From Akkermansia sp. (GTDB lineage: Bacteria; Verrucomicrobiota; Verrucomicrobiia; Verrucomicrobiales; Akkermansiaceae): DNA of 64,000 nucleotides. Below the pieces are notes generated by a model. That model had not been told where the DNA came from, did no database searches, and saw only the letters and a program-made list of their open reading frames with translations. Of this stretch, positions 42,392 through 50,313 are shown piece by piece. Both the position numbers and the translations under genes were made by a program. The stretch lies in assembly GCA_017472085.1 (NCBI GenBank), contig JAFUQZ010000071.1:41932-105931 (forward strand). Direction: 5' to 3'. Positions within the stretch are counted from its first letter, which is position 1. Every line of letters starts with the position of its first letter.

Positions 42392-44986
42392 ATGAAGCTT
42401 TCCACCAAGCATTGGAGTGCCACGCTGGCCACTCTCGCCATGACCATGGCAGGAGCAACCGTGGCACAGGAATCCACCGGCGATCCGTTTCTGGATGCCA
42501 TGATGAACGACCAGCAGGCTGCAACGTCTACCGAATCCGCCCCTGCGGAATCGACCCTTTCCTCCCCCAATCAGGAAGAAAGCGCGAAGCCTGCCGAGTC
42601 CCCAACCCCGCAGCAGATGCCCGAAACGCACCTTGTTTCTGCCGCGGATGAAACGGAGCTGCTGGATGATTCCACCGTCCGTCGCGAGCTGGGGCCAGCA
42701 ACGGGTCTCTTCTCATCCGATGCCGGATTTGACGGCCGCCGCATCTCCTCCGTACGCTTTGATTACCGAGGCAACCGAACGGTTCCCGACAGCCGACTCT
42801 TCGATATCATCCGCACCCGCGAGGGAGCCAGGTATGACTCTGCCGTGGTGAATGAAGACCTGGAGCGCCTGATTTCCCAAGGACTGGTTGATCCGGATGC
42901 CCGCATCTCCGTCTACCCGGGCGGTGGCGGTGTGCGTGTGGTGTTCAGCGTCAAAGCCGCCAATGTGCTGGCAGGCGTCGGTTTCTCCGGCAACCGGGAG
43001 TTTGATGATGATGACCTGCGAGAGTTCACGAAACTCAAGTCCGGCGGTGTGGTGAATGACCGTGCCCTGGCTCTCGCACGCGCCGAAATCATCAAGGCCT
43101 ACCAGGAAGCCGGCTACCCGGACACCAAGGTGAACTGGCGAGCCCAGCGCACCGCCAACGGGACGTACGATGACATCATCTTCGATATCACCGAAGGACG
43201 CAAGCAGAGCATGAACGGCATCGAATTCACCGGCAACAAGGAATTCTCCGATGACCAGCTGCGCCGTCTCATGGAAACCAAGGAACGAGGTATTTTCACC
43301 TGGGTGACCAAATCCGGCCGCATCAACCGCGAACAGGTTGACGAGGACCTCCAGAAAATTGTCAGACACTACCGCAACTTCGGTTACCTGCGCGCACAGG
43401 TGACGGATGTGAAGTACCGCACCAGCACCAACCCCACCGGCCGCCAGCGTGTGTACATGGATGTGACCATCTACGAAGGCCCGCGCTACAGGGTACGCAA
43501 GGTGAGCTTCGGAAAGCTCTCCGTCTATACCCCCGAAGAGCTGGAGCTCGGCCTGAGCATGCTTGACAACGACATCTACTCCCTGCGCAAGGTATCTGAC
43601 GACGTGGAGATGATTCGCAACTACTACGGTGCCAAGGGCTATGCCGATGCAGATGTGCGCCCGGACATCACGGAAGTCGGGGTGGATAAAAAAGGCAACC
43701 GCCTGATTGACATCCGCTACGATGTGAACGAGGGGAGTCGCTACCTGGTGGGTCGCATCAATGTGCGCGGCAACACCAAGACCAAGCAGCACGTCATCCT
43801 GCGCGAGCTCCCGCTCAAGCCGGGGCAGAACCTCAACTCCGTTGACCTGGAAACCGCCCGCAAGCGCCTGCAGAACCTCAATTATTTCGAAACCGTGGAT
43901 GTCTCTCAGGGCATGTCCGGCACCGCCGGCTACCGCGACATCAATATCAACGTGACGGAGAAGATGACCGGCAACCTCACCTTCGGTGTGGCTTTCTCCA
44001 CGGTGGAAAACGTCTACCTGTACACCACCGTCACCCAGTCCAACTTCGACATCGGCGGCCTCTTCGGCAGCTCGTTCGTGGGCGGCGGCCAGCGCCTGAC
44101 CCTCTCCGGCAAGCTGGGTACGGAGTACCAGAATGCTTCCGTATTCCTGCTGGAGCCCTGGTTCCTGGATCGCAAGCTCGCCCTTTCCAATGAGGTGTTC
44201 TACACTCGCTCCACCTACATGAGCGATTACTACCAGCAGACTAACTACGGCTGGGAAATCGGTCTGCGCAAGGCCGTGTCCGACCTCGCCTCGGTCAAGT
44301 TCAACTATCGCCTGGAGCAGTTCGAGATTGAGCCGGAGGGCTATGCCCCCATCTTCTTCCGCGAGGCCGCCGGTGACTACACCCGCAGCCACTTCCGCCT
44401 GAGCTACGACTACGACTCTCGCGATGCCTCCATCACCCCCCGCAGCGGCGGGCACCTGGAAGGCTTTGTGGGTTACAGCGGCCCGGGCAGCACCGTGGAG
44501 ACCTACACGGTGGGGCTGAACGGCTCGTACTACTACAACTCCATCTGGGATTCCATCTTCAGCATCAACTTCGGTCTCCAGACCATTGATACCGTGGACA
44601 GCGATGAGGAAGTACCCATCTTCGAACGCTGCTACCTGGGCGGACCTGCCAACCTGCGCGGCTTCCGCTATCGCGATGTGGGTATGGTGAACGAGAAACT
44701 CGCCGGCGATGAGACCATGGGCGGCAACAGCTCGGCATTCGTGCAGCTGGAAGTCACCCTGCCGCTGGTGGAATCCATGCGCTTCGCCATGTTCGTGGAT
44801 GCCGGTTTCGTGCATGCCGACAGCTTCGACTTCAAGCCGAACGAATGGGCAGCCAACTACGGTATCGGCCTGCGTATCAACCTGCCCATGGGCCCGCTGG
44901 CCGTGGACTACGCCATTCCGTTCAAGTCTGAGAACGCCGCTGACGATGACGGACAGTTCCAGTTCTACGTGGACTACAAGTATTGA
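42392..44986 (+). CDS. bamA: Outer-membrane protein assembly factor BamA (Omp85)
   Basis: The central subunit that inserts beta-barrels into the outer membrane. The 864 residues: signal peptide (1-22, VAQ-E), an acidic Ser/Pro/Glu-rich linker (about 25-110) that most BamA proteins lack, five POTRA repeats (about 113-500, for example SSVRFDYRGNRTVPDSRLFDIIRTREG and IEFTGNKEFSDDQLRRLM), and a 16-strand barrel (about 530-864). The barrel has a form of the conserved lid (YLGGPANLRGFRYRDVG) and ends in an aromatic residue (YVDYKY). It is single-copy in the window, without BamB-D or Skp next to it. A strong terminator follows. Confidence 0.95.
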   Translation: MKLSTKHWSATLATLAMTMAGATVAQESTGDPFLDAMMNDQQAATSTESAPAESTLSSPNQEESAKPAESPTPQQMPETHLVSAADETELLDDSTVRRELGPATGLFSSDAGFDGRRISSVRFDYRGNRTVPDSRLFDIIRTREGARYDSAVVNEDLERLISQGLVDPDARISVYPGGGGVRVVFSVKAANVLAGVGFSGNREFDDDDLREFTKLKSGGVVNDRALALARAEIIKAYQEAGYPDTKVNWRAQRTANGTYDDIIFDITEGRKQSMNGIEFTGNKEFSDDQLRRLMETKERGIFTWVTKSGRINREQVDEDLQKIVRHYRNFGYLRAQVTDVKYRTSTNPTGRQRVYMDVTIYEGPRYRVRKVSFGKLSVYTPEELELGLSMLDNDIYSLRKVSDDVEMIRNYYGAKGYADADVRPDITEVGVDKKGNRLIDIRYDVNEGSRYLVGRINVRGNTKTKQHVILRELPLKPGQNLNSVDLETARKRLQNLNYFETVDVSQGMSGTAGYRDININVTEKMTGNLTFGVAFSTVENVYLYTTVTQSNFDIGGLFGSSFVGGGQRLTLSGKLGTEYQNASVFLLEPWFLDRKLALSNEVFYTRSTYMSDYYQQTNYGWEIGLRKAVSDLASVKFNYRLEQFEIEPEGYAPIFFREAAGDYTRSHFRLSYDYDSRDASITPRSGGHLEGFVGYSGPGSTVETYTVGLNGSYYYNSIWDSIFSINFGLQTIDTVDSDEEVPIFERCYLGGPANLRGFRYRDVGMVNEKLAGDETMGGNSSAFVQLEVTLPLVESMRFAMFVDAGFVHADSFDFKPNEWAANYGIGLRINLPMGPLAVDYAIPFKSENAADDDGQFQFYVDYKY

Positions 44987-45008
44987 TACCCTCCTCTTCA
45001 GGATACAC

Positions 45009-45045
45009 AAAACCGCCCGGCGTCAACTCTGCGCCGGGCGGTTTT
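45009..45045 (+). terminator. Terminator of bamA
   Basis: A 14-bp stem AAAACCGCCCGGCG (45009-45022) / CGCCGGGCGGTTTT (45032-45045). Confidence 0.9.
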
Positions 45046-45065
45046 CTTATAATGTTGAAAAAGAA

Positions 45066-45674
45066 TCAGTTCTGTTGCAGGGCATCCACACAGATGGCGG
45101 ACCAGGTCTCCAGCTTCCCGTACAGCGGGCCTGCCAGTTCCTCTAAATCGCGGAAACCGAGGTTCGCCAGAGCTTTTTCGTTGGCGCGCACCTCCTCGCT
45201 GTCCAAATCGAAGCGGTGCACGATGCCGAGATGCACGGAGCCCACCTCGTTGGTATCATCATTGATAACGGCGTAGAGCTGCTGCTGAGCATCGCCGGAG
45301 AAGGTGATTTCCTCGCGAATCTCGCGCTCCACCCCGGCCAGATAGGTGCTGAGGTTCTCCGCCAGACCATCAATGGGGTTGATATGCCCGCCGATACCCA
45401 GCGACCATTTATCATGCAGGCGGGTTTCATTCCCTTTGGTCGTGCGGGAGTAGGCCAGCACCCTGCCCTCGTGGCAGAAGATGGCATAGGCAATAATCTG
45501 CTTGAACTGTGGAGACTGCTCCGCCAGCTCTCGGTCCATAAAGTGAGCCACCCCGGGCTTCAGGAAAGCGTTGAGATAATCCTGCGGATTGAGCCGCACC
45601 CCATTGAAAGCACCCACGACCTCAAAGGCCTCTCGCGGCACCACCAGCACCTGTTCTCCGTTATAGCGTGACAT
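45066..45674 (-). CDS. Nudix-fold hydrolase-like protein
   Basis: A 202-residue cytoplasmic protein. A Nudix box is visible as GGHINPIDG (95-103) and AGVEREIREEITF (113-125, the REUxEE core), but the spacing between its two parts is about three residues longer than Gx5Ex7REUxEE, and the last Gly is Thr. It probably hydrolyses a nucleoside diphosphate linked to X; the substrate is unclear. The ATG at 45672-45674 follows TTGACG-17-TAGAGT by 6 bases. Confidence 0.8.
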   Translation of the reverse strand: MSRYNGEQVLVVPREAFEVVGAFNGVRLNPQDYLNAFLKPGVAHFMDRELAEQSPQFKQIIAYAIFCHEGRVLAYSRTTKGNETRLHDKWSLGIGGHINPIDGLAENLSTYLAGVEREIREEITFSGDAQQQLYAVINDDTNEVGSVHLGIVHRFDLDSEEVRANEKALANLGFRDLEELAGPLYGKLETWSAICVDALQQN

Positions 45675-45680
45675 GCCCCT

Positions 45681-45709
45681 ACTCTAACGCAGTAACACCC
45701 ATGCGTCAA
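45681..45709 (-). promoter_or_regulatory. Promoter of the Nudix gene
   Basis: TTGACG (45704-45709), 17-base spacer, TAGAGT (45681-45686), 6 bases to the ATG. Confidence 0.6.
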
Positions 45710-45723
45710 GCGCAAACTCCGGC

Positions 45724-46044
45724 TCAGCGGCGGTGATGCGGGTGGCGGGAGCGGAGGATGTGCAGGCGCTGTTCCATGCGCTCGCGCAGATTCTCATCAA
45801 TCCAGGTGTAAGCCGCCTGCAGGCCGCCCTGTTTGAACACGCGACCGATTTGAGCCTCCACTCCGGTGGCATTCCCTGTGAGCCGCAGGAAATTATTGCT
45901 GGTAAACTCCACAAAGAGAGAACCATCAATCGCGCCGCCATTGAAGGAGAGAATCCACTCACGCACATAGAGCGCCAGCACGGCATCACCCACCCACGCC
46001 TGCGCGCGGATGACAGGGTCCTGATCAGGGGTTAACTGTGGCAT
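45724..46044 (-). CDS. Small RNase III-fold protein (Mini-III-like)
   Basis: A 106-residue protein. QAWVGDAVLALYVREWIL (15-32) matches the signature helix of RNase III and Mini-III enzymes, with the catalytic Asp20. The second part (FTSNNFLRLTGNATGVEAQIGRVF) is looser, and the Mini-III RNA-binding RRGRNA segment is missing, so activity is uncertain. There is no dsRNA-binding domain. The gene lies behind nuoC with a perfect hairpin between them and may be transcribed separately. Confidence 0.65.
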   Translation of the reverse strand: MPQLTPDQDPVIRAQAWVGDAVLALYVREWILSFNGGAIDGSLFVEFTSNNFLRLTGNATGVEAQIGRVFKQGGLQAAYTWIDENLRERMEQRLHILRSRHPHHRR

Positions 46045-46072
46045 ATCTGTTTTTCTGTTGAGCTTTTATACA

Positions 46073-46102
46073 CGAATGCGCGCCGGGACAGGCGCGCATT
46101 CG
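46073..46102 (-). terminator. 12-bp hairpin after nuoC
   Basis: CGAATGCGCGCC (46073-46084) / GGCGCGCATTCG (46091-46102), loop of 6, no T run. It is either a terminator or an mRNA-stabilising stem. Confidence 0.5.
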
Positions 46103-46133
46103 CTCAATAATAGATTTATCTGTCGGCAGAGCA

Positions 46134-46715
46134 TCAGCCCTGTGCGCGGGGCTCGCGGGCTGCAGCAGTCTGCACACCGGGACGGGTGATGAAAGGACCG
46201 CCGGCGGTGGGGGCTTTCTGCGTGAATGCCAGACCGGCCTGCTCGAAATCCTTGCCGGCCACCGGGAAATCCTTGCGCAGCGGGTGGTAGGGATAACCCT
46301 CCCACATCATGATGCGGCGCAGGTCGGGATGCCCCGTGAACTCGATACCCATGAGGTCGTACTGCTCGCGCTCCAGCCAGTTGGCAGCACGCCAGACGGA
46401 CACCAGACTGGGCACGGCGTTCTCCGCCTCGCTCACCGGGCAGCGCACCAGCAGGTTTGCACCGGTTTCTGCCTGAGTAATGGTGTAGTTGGTCTCGAAA
46501 CGGGGCTCACAGCCCAGATTATCCACAGAAGAGACACACAGCAGCATGTCAAAACCGCAGGCATCACGGGCGTAACGCATCACGGCCGACAAATCATCAG
46601 GCTGAACGGTCAGAGTGACATCGCCGCGAAACTCCTTGCGGCCAACCTGGGGGAAACGGGCGCAGATGGCATCAGCTGCGGCATTCTGGCGTTCGGAAAG
46701 CGTGGGGGCAGGCAT
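46134..46715 (-). CDS. nuoC: NADH-quinone oxidoreductase subunit C (NuoC)
   Basis: A peripheral-arm subunit of respiratory complex I. The 193-residue product carries the 30-kDa-subunit signature WLEREQYDLMGIEFTGHPDLRRIMMWEGYPYHPLRKDFP (about 112-150), and the N-terminus matches the family. The C-terminal 40 residues are Ala/Pro-rich and poorly conserved. nuoB is 32 bases upstream, but nuoD, usually next, is absent; an RNase III-like gene follows. Confidence 0.93.
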   Translation of the reverse strand: MPAPTLSERQNAAADAICARFPQVGRKEFRGDVTLTVQPDDLSAVMRYARDACGFDMLLCVSSVDNLGCEPRFETNYTITQAETGANLLVRCPVSEAENAVPSLVSVWRAANWLEREQYDLMGIEFTGHPDLRRIMMWEGYPYHPLRKDFPVAGKDFEQAGLAFTQKAPTAGGPFITRPGVQTAAAREPRAQG

Positions 46716-46747
46716 AAGATGAAAAATATGGGGTTATCAACTGGTTA

Positions 46748-47338
46748 TCAGGCCTCGGGATTCTTGAATTCCGCAGGGATGGTATCGACATTCTGGGGGG
46801 TGCGGGCATCATGCTGCCTGAAGAAACCCTTGAGCGGATGCTCCGTGGCGGAAATCTTGTCCTGAAGAGTCATGAGACCCTGCAACAGAGCCTCCGGGCG
46901 GGGAGGGCAACCGGAAATGTACACATCCACCGGCACAATCTTATCCACCCCCTGCAGCACGGAGTAGCTGCGGAACATGCCGCCGGAACAGGCGCAGGCA
47001 CCGCAGGCGATGCACCATTTCGGCTCAGGCATCTGCTCCCAGATGCGGCGCACCAGCATGGCCATCTTGTAGGTGATGGTGCCGCAGATGAACATGAAGT
47101 CAGCCTGGCGGGGAGCATAACGGTTCACCTCTGCACCGAAGCGGGAAATATCGAAACGGGAACAGGCCGTGGCCATGTATTCAATGGCGCAGCAGGATGT
47201 ACCCATGGGCATGGGCCACAGGGAGCTCTTCTGCACCCAGTTGATAGCTGCCTCGACCGTGGTGAAGACGAAACCGCCGTCTGCATCCGGGTCACACATG
47301 TAGTTCTGCTCAAGTTCCTGAAGATTGTCGCTGGCCAT
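46748..47338 (-). CDS. nuoB: NADH-quinone oxidoreductase subunit B (NuoB)
   Basis: Carries the N2 iron-sulfur cluster that reduces quinone in complex I. The ligands are visible: TSCCAIE (Cys49, Cys50), GACACSGG (Cys115 region) and SGCPPRPE (Cys144). The 196-residue length is normal. The promoter TTGCCT-16-TATGCT lies about 45 bases upstream. nuoA is not adjacent, so the complex I genes appear to be split in this genome. Confidence 0.95.
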   Translation of the reverse strand: MASDNLQELEQNYMCDPDADGGFVFTTVEAAINWVQKSSLWPMPMGTSCCAIEYMATACSRFDISRFGAEVNRYAPRQADFMFICGTITYKMAMLVRRIWEQMPEPKWCIACGACACSGGMFRSYSVLQGVDKIVPVDVYISGCPPRPEALLQGLMTLQDKISATEHPLKGFFRQHDARTPQNVDTIPAEFKNPEA

Positions 47339-47383
47339 AAATGTACATCACGGGGGAATGGTATAATCTGCCCCGCTGCCCCT

Positions 47384-47411
47384 AGCATACCCTATTTCGC
47401 CTGAAAGGCAA
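47384..47411 (-). promoter_or_regulatory. nuoBC promoter
   Basis: TTGCCT (47406-47411), 16-base spacer, TATGCT (47384-47389). Confidence 0.5.
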
Positions 47412-47740
47412 GACAAATTTGCCGCAGCAGGGCAAACGCCATACGTGTCCCAAAGATTTTGGACACTCGGATTTATGAATGACGAATTACCCGTCTCCGC
47501 CGAAGGCTTCGCCGTGGCAGGCAATTTACGAATTAAAAGTTAGCGGCTTACGCCGATATTTAGTGTATAAAGGGTATTTTTCAAAACTTTGGGATGCATG
47601 TGGCGCAAACGCGAAAAATCCTCCGCGGAACACCCCGTGCGCATCAGACTCGCATGCCGGCAGTGTAAAATTTCAAGTACTACTTGAAATTTTCTCCAAA
47701 GCAAGCAGAAGAAAGTCTCTCTTTGCCGCGTTTTTTGATA
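47412..47740. other. Non-coding low-GC stretch with two palindromes
   Basis: No convincing gene is seen in the 400 bases between nuoB and rlpA. It contains the imperfect 22-bp palindrome at 47445-47466 (GTGTCC...GGACAC with AAA/TTT inside), a repeated CGAATTA (near 47485 and 47532), and the perfect repeat at 47667-47693. The composition is poorer in GC than its surroundings. It looks like decayed or mobile intergenic DNA. Confidence 0.5.
47667..47693. repeat. 27-base perfect palindrome
   Basis: AAAATTTCAAGTA (47667-47679) and TACTTGAAATTTT (47681-47693) around a single C. It could bind a dimeric regulator; it lies 48 bases upstream of the rlpA promoter. Confidence 0.6.
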
Positions 47741-47769
47741 TCGACAGGACGTTTATTCTGATTTATAAT
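47741..47769 (+). promoter_or_regulatory. rlpA promoter
   Basis: TCGACA (47741-47746), 17-base spacer, TATAAT (47764-47769), 9 bases to the ATG at 47779. Confidence 0.6.
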
Positions 47770-47778
47770 GCGGGAAGC

Positions 47779-48267
47779 ATGATGAAACCGTTCACCCGCC
47801 TTGCTCTGCTGGCAGCAGGACTGCTGGCATTCACCGCCTGCCAGCAACAGCGCTATACGCAGAAATTCCCGGTCTACAAAGGCTATAAGAAAGCCCCGTA
47901 CACCCTCAAGGGTGTGCGCTATTATCCGCTCAGCGTGGAAGATGCGCTCCATTACCGGGAAGACGGTATCGCCTCATTCTACGAGGCAGACGGCGACCCC
48001 GGCGCCATCGGCCAGCGCCTGTACCGCCACCAGTTCTACGCCGCGCACAAGACGCTCCCCCTGCCCTGTGTCTGCCGTGTGACCAACCTGAGCAACGGGC
48101 GCAGCTGCTATGTGCGCGTGGCCGACCGCGGGCCGTATATTGACGGGCGTCTCATCGACGTCAGCACCCGTGTGGCGCGTTATCTGGGCTTCGAGCGCAA
48201 GGGGCTGGAGCGCGTGCGCGTGGAGGTCATTTCCGTGGGCGATGGTCCGTGGAAGCGCACCCGCTGA
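47779..48267 (+). CDS. rlpA: RlpA-family lipoprotein (septal-ring / lytic transglycosylase-like)
   Basis: A 162-residue outer-envelope lipoprotein with a signal ending in LLAFTAC (Cys21 lipidated). The double-psi beta-barrel has GIASFYEADGDPG, the RVTNLSNGRSCYVRVADRGPYIDGRLIDVSTRVARYLGF core and the catalytic-type Asp (ADRGPY) of RlpA. There is no SPOR domain, so septal targeting via denuded glycan is not evident. The start at 47779 follows a good promoter by 9 bases; the frame remains open for 100 codons upstream through non-coding DNA. Confidence 0.88.
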   Translation: MMKPFTRLALLAAGLLAFTACQQQRYTQKFPVYKGYKKAPYTLKGVRYYPLSVEDALHYREDGIASFYEADGDPGAIGQRLYRHQFYAAHKTLPLPCVCRVTNLSNGRSCYVRVADRGPYIDGRLIDVSTRVARYLGFERKGLERVRVEVISVGDGPWKRTR

Positions 48268-48322
48268 CGCACAGGGGCGGCAAGTCCGCCGCCAAAAAGC
48301 CGATTCTGCCTGAAATTTAGGA

Positions 48323-48350
48323 TTGCCAAGCGGGAAGTAGCTGATATAAT
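48323..48350 (+). promoter_or_regulatory. Sugar-porter promoter
   Basis: TTGCCA (48323-48328), 16-base spacer, TATAAT (48345-48350), 9 bases to the ATG. Confidence 0.65.
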
Positions 48351-48359
48351 AGGCGCGTT

Positions 48360-50207
48360 ATGAGTACCGATACTATCAAAGCTGAGCTTCCCGCTTCAGT
48401 GAAACGCTACGCCACCTACCTGATGGTGATGGCAGGTCTGGGCGGTCTCCTCTACGGCATTGACGTAGGTGTGATTGCCGCCGCCGTGCCCTACATTGAG
48501 GCCACCTCCAGTTACACCCCGCAGCAGATTTCCATCGTGGTGGCCGCCGTGCTGTTCGGCTCGGTGCTCTCCTCCCTCTTTGCCGGCATGCTGGCCGAAT
48601 GGCTGGGCCGCAAGAAGGTCATCATCATTTCCGCTTTCCTGTTCACGCTGAGCATTCCGATTATCTGCTTCTCCAACGGCATGTTTGAAATGCTCATGGG
48701 TGGCCGTATCCTCCAGGGCGCCTCTGCCGGTCTGGTCGGCGTGGTTGTGCCCATGTATCTGGCCGAATGCCTGGATGCCAACTCCCGTGGTAAGGGTACC
48801 GGTATGTTCCAGCTGCTGCTCACCGTGGGTCTGGTCTTTGCCGCCGTCATCGGTCTGGTGGTGACCATGCTCGTGGGCGCCGCCACGGATGTGACCGTGA
48901 CCGACGAGAGCAAGGTAACGGCCTGGCAGACGATTTTCTGGTGCTCCGCCATCCCCGGCATCATCCTCATGATTGGTGCCTGCAAGCTGAAGGAATCCCC
49001 GCGCTGGCTGTACTACCGCGGTCGCAAGGAAGAGGCTCTGCTCTCCCTCGCCTCCAACAACGGTGACGTGGCCGCCAAGGAGATTCTGGATGAAATGATT
49101 GCCGCCGACGAGGCCGAGAAGGCTCAGAAGGAAGCCATGAAAGAAGCCTCCAAGGGCGACTCCCTCCTGCAGCGCAAGTATGTGATTCCCTTCATCCTGG
49201 CCGTAGTGGTACTGGCCTGCACGCAGGCAACCGGCATCAACTCCGTGCTGAACTACTCCGTGAAGGTGTTCCAGCAGGCCGGTCTGGAAGGCTCCGATGC
49301 CAACTGGGCTGACTTCTCCATCAAGATTGTGAACATGCTCATGACCATCGTGGCTGTCTCCCTGGTAGACAAGAAGGGCCGCACCTTCCTGCTCAAGATG
49401 GGCACGCTGGGTATCATCGTCGGTCTCTGCGGCGTGGGTGCCATGTTCTACAGCGTGGAGAGCAACCGCGTGGATGTCACCGACGTCGTGACCGCCTCTC
49501 TCTCCGACAACAGCCTCAACATCTCCGTGGCCGATGCCGTGCAGAAGGCCGTCGCCAGACCGGAAGTAGCCACCGCTCATCCCGAGTTCATGCAGGGTGA
49601 ATCCGTTGCCCCCGGCATGCAGCTCATCGTCACCTACCAGCAGGGCCTGGACAGCAAGCAGGACGTGGCCGAGCTCCGCGCCGATACGACTGAGGGTTCC
49701 GCCATCACGGTGAAGAAAGACACCGCACTGGCTCCCAATTTCCTGGACAAGATTTGCTTCTGGAGCACCCCGCTGCCTGAGGGCGCCGTGAAGGAAATCA
49801 CCATCACCCGTGCCGAAATCGGCATGAAGCCCACCCCCGTCACCGGTTGGCTGGTTACCGGCTTCTTCGTGGTGTTCATCTCTTTCTACGCTGCCGGTCC
49901 CGGCGTGTGTGTATGGCTGGCTCTCTCTGAGCTGATGCCCACCCGCATCCGCGCCAACGGCATGGCCATTGCCCTGCTCATCAACCAGGGCGTGTCCACC
50001 ACCATTGCAGGCGTCTTCCTGCCCTGGGTCGGTGCGCTGGGTTACTCCTCCGTCTTCTTCACTCTGGCCGGCTTCACCGTGATTTACTTCATCACCGCCG
50101 CCTTCTTCATGCCGGAGACCAAGGGCCGTACCCTCGAGGAAATCGAGCAGTACTTCTCCACCGGCAAGATGCCTGAGAAGAAGGAAGAAGAGGAAGCCAA
50201 GGCTTAA
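48360..50207 (+). CDS. MFS sugar porter (XylE/GalP-like) with extracytoplasmic insert
   Basis: A 615-residue transporter of the sugar:proton symporter family. The signatures are GGLLYGIDVGVIAAA (TM1), LAEWLGRKK (loop 2-3), GGRILQGASAGLVGVVVPMYLAE (TM4), KESPRWLYYRGR (loop 6-7), TGINSVLNYSV (TM7) and MPETKGRTLEEIE (end). A soluble stretch of about 120 residues (about 368-488) is inserted between TM9 and TM10, a loop expected to face outward. Family members normally number 450-500 residues. The sugar is unknown. Next gene: CoA-transferase. Confidence 0.92.
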   Translation: MSTDTIKAELPASVKRYATYLMVMAGLGGLLYGIDVGVIAAAVPYIEATSSYTPQQISIVVAAVLFGSVLSSLFAGMLAEWLGRKKVIIISAFLFTLSIPIICFSNGMFEMLMGGRILQGASAGLVGVVVPMYLAECLDANSRGKGTGMFQLLLTVGLVFAAVIGLVVTMLVGAATDVTVTDESKVTAWQTIFWCSAIPGIILMIGACKLKESPRWLYYRGRKEEALLSLASNNGDVAAKEILDEMIAADEAEKAQKEAMKEASKGDSLLQRKYVIPFILAVVVLACTQATGINSVLNYSVKVFQQAGLEGSDANWADFSIKIVNMLMTIVAVSLVDKKGRTFLLKMGTLGIIVGLCGVGAMFYSVESNRVDVTDVVTASLSDNSLNISVADAVQKAVARPEVATAHPEFMQGESVAPGMQLIVTYQQGLDSKQDVAELRADTTEGSAITVKKDTALAPNFLDKICFWSTPLPEGAVKEITITRAEIGMKPTPVTGWLVTGFFVVFISFYAAGPGVCVWLALSELMPTRIRANGMAIALLINQGVSTTIAGVFLPWVGALGYSSVFFTLAGFTVIYFITAAFFMPETKGRTLEEIEQYFSTGKMPEKKEEEEAKA

Positions 50208-50233
50208 TCCCCCTCTCATTCCGCGGGTTTTTC

Positions 50234-50271
50234 TCCCCGGCACGCTCACTTTGAGCCTGTCGGGGAATTTT
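50234..50271 (+). terminator. Terminator of the sugar porter
   Basis: TCCCCG (50234-50239) / CGGGGA (50261-50266) with GCTCA/TGAGC inside, then a T run. Confidence 0.75.
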
Positions 50272-50313
50272 TATTCTAGACTAGGCTCTAACTTTGTGAT
50301 AGACTACCATGCG

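Noticed and set aside
42713..45010. A 765-codon open frame opposite bamA
   Set aside because: Shadow of bamA; no motif, signal peptide or promoter, and Val/His-rich composition typical of antisense frames.
47479..47778. N-terminal 100-codon extension of the rlpA frame
   Set aside because: It runs through low-GC non-coding DNA, across a palindrome and the rlpA promoter, and hides the lipoprotein signal.
48396..50249. A 617-codon open frame opposite the sugar porter
   Set aside because: Shadow of a clear MFS gene; reads as Gly/His-rich nonsense.
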